DNA from: Mesorhizobium amorphae
Lineage (GTDB): Bacteria > Pseudomonadota > Alphaproteobacteria > Rhizobiales > Rhizobiaceae
Direction of reading: 5' to 3'
DNA: 23,152 bases
Assembly (NCBI GenBank): GCA_003240775.1
Contig: QFNI01000055.1
Span: 1 to 23,152 of the forward strand
Both the position numbers and the translations under genes were made by a program. The notes under the pieces were generated by a model. The model was not told the DNA's origin. It worked only from the letters and a program-made list of their open reading frames with translations, and did not search any database. The stretch's first letter is position 1. Every line of letters starts with the position of its first letter. This document shows positions 17,593-23,152 of this stretch, piece after piece.

Positions 17593-18755
17593 GGGTTTTC
17601 CTCCAGTTCAGCCAGGATTTCCGCGGTGTGCTGCCCGAGCCGCGGCGAGGGTCGTTCATAAGCCGCCGGCGTCTGCGAGAAGACGAAGGGCGAGCGCACG
17701 GAAGGAAGCGGTGTGCCGGCCTCGTCGGGCAGGTCGAGCCGCATGCCGCGTGCTTCCACCTGCGGGTCCGCGAACATCTCGCCAACCGTGTTGATGGGGC
17801 TAGCGGGCACGCCGGCTGCCTCCAGGCGCGAAAGAAGGTCGGCGCGGGGCCAGGCGGCAAGCGCTGCGACCAGGGTCTCGCGGAGGGCTACGCGGTTCTT
17901 CACGCGCGCGGCGTTGGTGGCGAAGTCGGGCTCGTCGGCGAGCGTCAGTCCGAGAACGGCGCAGAACTTGCGGAACTGGCCGTCATTGCCGACCGCGAGG
18001 ATGAAGTGGCCGTCCGCCACCGGCAGCACCTCGTAGGGCGCGATGTTGGGATGGGCGTTGCCCATGGCCTTGGGGGCTTGGCCGGAGTGGAGGAAGTTGA
18101 GGTTCTGGTTGGCGAGAACGGCGACCTGGCTGTCGAACAAGCTCATGTCGATGTGCTGGCCCTCGCCGGTCGCCTCCGCATGGCGGAGCGCCGCCTGGAT
18201 GGCGATCACCGAATAAAGGCCGGTGAAGATGTCGGCCACGGCGACGCCCACCTTCTGCGGCTCGCCGCCGGCGGAGCCGGTGATCGACATCAGGCCGGAC
18301 ATGCCCTGGATGATGAAGTCGTAGCCCGCGCGCGGCGCATAGGGGCCGGTTTGGCCGAAGCCGGTGATCGAGCAATAGACCAGGCGCGGGTTGATCGCCT
18401 TGAGCGAGGCGTAGTCGAGCCCGTATTTGGCGAGGCCGCCCACGCGGAAGTTCTCGATGAGTACGTCGGCCGAGGCGACCAGGCGGCGGACGGTCTTGGC
18501 GCCTTCGGGCGAGGCGAAGTTGAGGGCGATCGATCGCTTGCCGCGGTTGCAGGCGTGGAAATAGGCAGCCGACAGGTTTTCGCCATCGGCACCCTCCACG
18601 AAGGGCGGGCCCCAGGTGCGGGTGTCGTCGCCACCTTGGGGATTCTCCACCTTGATCACGTCCGCGCCGAGATCGGCCAGGCACTGGCCGGCCCAGGGTC
18701 CCGCAAGGATGCGAGCAAGCTCGATGACGCGGATGCCTTGGAGGGGTGGGTTCAT
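17589..18755 (-). CDS. Class III (CaiB/BaiF family) CoA-transferase
   Basis: A 388-residue family III CoA-transferase. The N-terminus PPLQGIRVIELARILAGPWAGQ then LADLGADVIKVENPQGGDDTR is characteristic, and VGVAVADIFTGLYS places the catalytic Asp at D175, the residue that forms the mixed anhydride with the acyl group in formyl-CoA:oxalate transferase. RGKRSIALNF and YCSITGFGQTGPY are also diagnostic. The family moves CoA between carboxylic acids (oxalate, carnitine, succinate, glutarate and others); the acid used here cannot be read from the sequence. Start: ATG 18755, with no good ribosome-binding sequence. Its TGA overlaps the ATG of the ThDP enzyme, so both are probably made together. The alpha/beta hydrolase gene ends 67 bases upstream. 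Confidence 0.9.
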   Translation of the reverse strand: MNPPLQGIRVIELARILAGPWAGQCLADLGADVIKVENPQGGDDTRTWGPPFVEGADGENLSAAYFHACNRGKRSIALNFASPEGAKTVRRLVASADVLIENFRVGGLAKYGLDYASLKAINPRLVYCSITGFGQTGPYAPRAGYDFIIQGMSGLMSITGSAGGEPQKVGVAVADIFTGLYSVIAIQAALRHAEATGEGQHIDMSLFDSQVAVLANQNLNFLHSGQAPKAMGNAHPNIAPYEVLPVADGHFILAVGNDGQFRKFCAVLGLTLADEPDFATNAARVKNRVALRETLVAALAAWPRADLLSRLEAAGVPASPINTVGEMFADPQVEARGMRLDLPDEAGTPLPSVRSPFVFSQTPAAYERPSPRLGQHTAEILAELEENP

Positions 18756-18822
18756 GCGGGGAGAAATCTGGGGCTGCGGGCGGGAGGGTGTCCTTCCCGA
18801 CTAGCAAGGGTGGCAGGGCATG

Positions 18823-19758
18823 TCACCCTTTGGGGAGGGCTTCGAGCCATTCGGCGAAGTCGCGCATGATCCCATCGCGATTCAACTCGTTGAGAGATTC
18901 GTGGCGGGTGTCCGGGTAAATCCTTGTGGTGACATCGGAAAAGCCTAAAGCGGCCAAGCGGCTGCTTAGCGCAGATACCGCCTTGCCCTTGTCGGTTGCG
19001 GGATCTTCGGCTCCACCGACAAGGTGGATCGGGAGATGCTTGGGGAGACTTGCGAGGTTGCGGTCACTGGCACCGAGGAAGATGAGCTTAAAAATGTCCT
19101 GCCAGAGCGAAACCGACGCGTCCCAGCCGCAGAGTGGGTCGGCGACGTAGGCGTCGACCTCCGCTTCGTCGCGCGACAGCCAGTCGAAGGGCGTGCGGGG
19201 GTTGGGCATGGCGTTGCCCCAGGCAGCGAAGGTGAGGCGGGGGAGCAGGCGGGAGGGCACGTCGGAGCCCATGCGGAAGCGCTCCCACGCAAGGATGCCC
19301 TGTGCCAGGCGGCCGAGGATGCCTGCGGAAAAATTGGCGTTCCAGACGGCGAGGGCAGTCGCGCGCGTGGGATGGGACAGCGCGAAGTCGAGCGCGACGA
19401 GGCCGCCCATCGAATGGCCGAACACGATGACGGGCAGGCCCGGATGGCGTTCGGCGATGAGGTCGTGCACCGCGAGCACATCGGCCACCACCTTCGCTGC
19501 CCCCTCGCTCGCGGCGAAGCGGCCGAGCGGAGCATCGGGCGCCTGCGTGCGGCCATGGCCGCGATGGTCGTGGGCGTAGGAGGCGAAACCGCGAGCCGCA
19601 AGCAAGCCTGCGAAACGGGCATAGCGCCCGGCGTGCTCGGCCAAGCCGTGGTTGATTTGAACGATGGCGCGGGGCCGCGCGCCCTCCGGAAGGGTGGCGT
19701 AGACCTGAAGGCGGGCACCGGTGGGCGATGGATGGTGAAACGCTTCCGTGAAGGCCAT
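18823..19758 (-). CDS. Alpha/beta hydrolase, monoacylglycerol lipase / lysophospholipase-like
   Basis: A 311-residue serine hydrolase of the monoacylglycerol-lipase (PldB-like) group. It has the oxyanion stretch INHGLAEHAGRYARFA (35-50), HDHRGHGRT, nucleophile elbow GHSMGG (S116), probable acid D252 (GGAEDPATD) and H286 (YPDTRHESLNE). There is no signal peptide. Start: ATG 19758, with AGGCGAGG just upstream; the minus-strand frame stays open to 20481 but that part is a shadow of ettA. It is divergent from ettA with 90 bases between them, where I see no convincing promoter. It may be the first gene of the unit with the CoA-transferase and ThDP enzyme, though the 67-base gap makes this uncertain. 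Likely a generic esterase on glycerides or lysolipids. Confidence 0.87.
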   Translation of the reverse strand: MAFTEAFHHPSPTGARLQVYATLPEGARPRAIVQINHGLAEHAGRYARFAGLLAARGFASYAHDHRGHGRTQAPDAPLGRFAASEGAAKVVADVLAVHDLIAERHPGLPVIVFGHSMGGLVALDFALSHPTRATALAVWNANFSAGILGRLAQGILAWERFRMGSDVPSRLLPRLTFAAWGNAMPNPRTPFDWLSRDEAEVDAYVADPLCGWDASVSLWQDIFKLIFLGASDRNLASLPKHLPIHLVGGAEDPATDKGKAVSALSSRLAALGFSDVTTRIYPDTRHESLNELNRDGIMRDFAEWLEALPKG

Positions 19759-19848
19759 TGCCTCGCCTGCATTGCTGTTTGGCGCGGCTTCGCCTACATG
19801 AGCCGCGCTCCATTCATTTCCCAAACTGCAAGCCGGGGTTCGTCGCGC

Positions 19849-21498
<1,650 letters not shown>

Positions 21499-21508
21499 TT
21501 ATCCGCGC

Positions 21509-21538
21509 CGCGCCGGGAACGATCGCGTTCCCGGCGCG
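21509..21538 (+). terminator. Strong hairpin after ettA
   Basis: CGCGCCGGGAACG (21509-21521), loop ATCG, CGTTCCCGGCGCG (21526-21538): a perfect 13-base-pair stem 10 bases after the stop codon. There is no real T-run behind it (TTCGGG), so termination may be partial or Rho-assisted. Confidence 0.6.
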
Positions 21539-21563
21539 TTCGGGTGCGGTTGTGTTCGTGGTT

Positions 21564-21589
21564 CGTCGGTTCCGCCGGCGCAGCCGACG
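21564..21589. promoter_or_regulatory. 26-base dyad upstream of the histidine kinase
   Basis: CGTCGG (21564-21569) and CCGACG (21584-21589) are arranged symmetrically around the palindrome CGCCGGCG (21573-21580), sharing one centre. The dyad ends 18 bases before the kinase start. It could be an operator, or a hairpin masking the ribosome-binding region; no function is established. Confidence 0.35.
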
Positions 21590-21607
21590 GGTGGCCTCTC
21601 AGCCTTC

Positions 21608-23152
21608 ATGCATCGTGTCGATTTCGAATCCCTGTTCGAGCGCCTGCCGAGCCCTCACATGGTGCTCGACCGCGACCTGTGCTTCGTTGCAGCCAACCCC
21701 GCCTATGAGGCCGCGACCGGCCGAAGCCGCAGCGAGCTGATCGGCAAACCCCTCTTCGAGATGTTCCCCAATGAGGGGGAAAGTGGGCGCAAACTGCGCG
21801 AATCGTTGGGGCGCGTGTTTGACACGGGCGAAAGCGATACGCTGGCCTTTCTGCCCTACGACATTCCGCGCGTCGACGCCCGAGGCTTCGAGACGCGCTA
21901 TTGGACGGCAGTGCACACGCCGCTGCGCTCGCACCAGGGCGAGACGCTCTACATCCTTCAGAACACGGTAGACGTAACCGAGATCGTGCGGATGCGCGAG
22001 GCTGCAGCAACGTCCAGGCAGGGCATCGGGCCAGAACTGCAACTCGTCGAGCGCGCGCGGGAGGCCGAACGCGCCCAGCGGACAGCCATTGCCGAAAGCA
22101 GCGAGTTCCGGCGCCTGTTCCGGCAGGCGCCCCAGATGATGGCGGTGCTCACCGGCCCAAGCCATGTGTTCACCTTCACCAACGATGCCTATCGGCGCTT
22201 CGTGGGCGAGCGCGACTTCATCGGCAAACCCGTGCGCGAAGCCATGGTCGAACTCGACGACCAGGGCTTCTTCGGCCTGCTGGACGAGGTCTACACCAAC
22301 GGCACCGAGATATCGCAGGAAGGCATCAGGCTGATGGTCGACCAGGGGCTCGACGAGCCCCAGGAAACGTTTCTCGATTTCTCTCTGCGTCCCATGCATG
22401 ACGCGGAAGGCGAGATCAGCGGCGTGTTCGTGCAGGGCATGGACCGTACAGAGATGTTCCGACATCTGCGGCATCAAAGGCTTCTGCTCGACGAGCTGAA
22501 CCATCGCGTGAACAACACGCTCGCCACCGTGCAGTCGATCGCCTCCCAGACGCTGCGCACGGCCGGCAATCTTCAGGACGCGCGGCGCGATCTCGAACGG
22601 CGCATCATCGCATTGTCGCGCGCACACAACCTGCTGACCGCACGTTCCTGGCAGGGCATCGACCTGCGCGCGCTCGCGGAGGTGCAGGTCTCGCCATATG
22701 CGTCGGGTCGTTTCACCGTGAGCGGCGAAGAAATCCGCCTCAATCCGCCCACCGCCATCGCGCTCGCCATGATGCTGCACGAATTGGCGGACAATGCCGC
22801 CCGGCACGGCGCGCTTTCGGGAGACCAAGGCAGCGTGGCGCTGTCCTGGCAAAAGGGTGCGGAAGGCCGTCTCCTCGTGAATTGGCGAGAGACCGACGGC
22901 CCGACGGTTGCGGAGCCCGTCACGCGCGGCTTCGGCATGCGCATCATGGACCGGGTCGCGCGCAGCGAACTCGGTGGCCGGTGTCGGCCTCAAGCCCAGC
23001 ATCACGGCAGTGTCGAGAGTAATGTGGGGGCGCAGCTGGTGGTCAAGGTGGCCTCCCTCCTCCCACAGAGGATGCAGGTCTACTTCATTGACAATGACGA
23101 CTTCTTCTCCCGCAAGGGGACGGTGACCGATAAGGAGGGCGCCCTCTATGCT
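21608..23152 (+). CDS. PAS-domain HWE-family sensor histidine kinase, 3' end replaced by foreign sequence
   Basis: Cytoplasmic sensor kinase without membrane segments. A PAS domain spans about residues 5-130 (LPSPHMVLDRDLCFVAANPA...), a second PAS-like domain about 165-275, then the HWE kinase core: ELNHRVNNTLATVQSIASQT with phospho-acceptor H299, MMLHELADNAARHGA with N396, WRE (426-428) and the G-box GFGMRIMDRV from G441. HWE kinases commonly act in light, stress or general-stress signalling in this class. Start: ATG 21608, with only a weak ribosome-binding sequence (GGGTGG). The frame has no stop to the window edge (515 codons), but after about residue 455 (ARSELGGR) the expected last kinase strand is missing. 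The sequence from base 23033 belongs to a different protein family (separate entry). The kinase identity is sure; its C-terminus as shown is not. Confidence 0.85.
   Translation, partial: MHRVDFESLFERLPSPHMVLDRDLCFVAANPAYEAATGRSRSELIGKPLFEMFPNEGESGRKLRESLGRVFDTGESDTLAFLPYDIPRVDARGFETRYWTAVHTPLRSHQGETLYILQNTVDVTEIVRMREAAATSRQGIGPELQLVERAREAERAQRTAIAESSEFRRLFRQAPQMMAVLTGPSHVFTFTNDAYRRFVGERDFIGKPVREAMVELDDQGFFGLLDEVYTNGTEISQEGIRLMVDQGLDEPQETFLDFSLRPMHDAEGEISGVFVQGMDRTEMFRHLRHQRLLLDELNHRVNNTLATVQSIASQTLRTAGNLQDARRDLERRIIALSRAHNLLTARSWQGIDLRALAEVQVSPYASGRFTVSGEEIRLNPPTAIALAMMLHELADNAARHGALSGDQGSVALSWQKGAEGRLLVNWRETDGPTVAEPVTRGFGMRIMDRVARSELGGRCRPQAQHHGSVESNVGAQLVVKVASLLPQRMQVYFIDNDDFFSRKGTVTDKEGALYA
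23033..23152 (+). CDS. Fragment of a Bacteroidota-type glycogen synthase (GT5), probably misjoined
   Basis: In frame with the kinase, 40 codons read QLVVKVASLLPQRMQVYFID then NDDFFSRKGTVTDKEGALYA. From memory this matches an internal stretch of glycogen synthases of Bacteroidales (pattern IIKVASIQSARMQVYFIDND, followed by DDYF and a short insert), which continues into a conserved DNDERAIFF segment beyond the window. Nothing in a histidine kinase looks like this. Bases 22977-23032 between the last kinase-like codon and this fragment fit neither protein well. An assembly chimera is the simplest explanation; a natural gene fusion is very unlikely because both parts are internal fragments. Confidence 0.6.

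Noticed and set aside
18806..18830. AAGGGTG...CACCCTT inverted repeat at the end of the alpha/beta hydrolase gene as terminator
   Set aside because: The stem has only seven pairs, an 11-base loop, includes the stop codon and has no T-tract on the minus strand.
21599..23005. Minus-strand open frame (468 codons) opposite the histidine kinase
   Set aside because: The plus-strand frame from 21608 shows two PAS-type domains and the H, N, WRE and G boxes of an HWE kinase; the minus frame shows nothing.

Overview
The window is high-GC DNA with closely packed operons. Protein features (fused Dpp-type ATPase, RutR, HWE-type sensor kinase, split dihydropyrimidine dehydrogenase next to an Agrobacterium-like beta-ureidopropionase) point to an alphaproteobacterium of the Hyphomicrobiales, probably near Mesorhizobium or other Phyllobacteriaceae. 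This placement rests on gene content and recalled protein resemblance, not on a search. No tRNA, rRNA, CRISPR array, insertion sequence or prophage gene was seen.

Layout. (1) 1-3564: end of a peptide-type ABC importer, with a permease running off the left edge and a double ATPase in one chain. (2) 3565-4330: a structured intergenic stretch, a small FMN-binding stress-type protein (PPOX fold) and a strong terminator. (3) 4456-11822: reductive pyrimidine catabolism. preT and preA encode the split NAD(P)H-dependent dihydropyrimidine dehydrogenase, followed by a DoxX-like membrane protein. A RutR-type regulator lies on the opposite strand, divergent from an operon of beta-alanine:pyruvate aminotransferase, a small cupin, beta-ureidopropionase and a small secreted four-cysteine protein. 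Two sites resembling the E. coli RutR box lie before preT and in the rutR/aminotransferase divergent region. (4) 11906-15874: an ABC importer with a THI5/NMT1-type binding protein, plausibly bringing in pyrimidines, closed by a good terminator. (5) 15940-19758, minus strand: alpha/beta hydrolase, class III CoA-transferase and acetolactate-synthase-like ThDP enzyme, the last two overlapping by 4 bases. (6) 19849-21498: ettA, a translation factor. (7) 21608-end: a PAS/HWE histidine kinase.

The genes of blocks 3 and 4 fit one route: uptake of uracil or thymine, reduction by PreTA, ring opening by a dihydropyrimidinase that is absent here, hydrolysis of N-carbamoyl-beta-alanine, and transamination of beta-alanine to malonate semialdehyde, with RutR sensing the pyrimidine. 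The cupin, DoxX-like and four-cysteine proteins have no assigned step and are the best candidates for something new.

The right end looks chimeric. The kinase frame runs without a stop into about 40 residues that read like glycogen synthase of the Bacteroidota type. This is most simply an assembly misjoin, so the last 120-180 bases should not be trusted as part of this genome.
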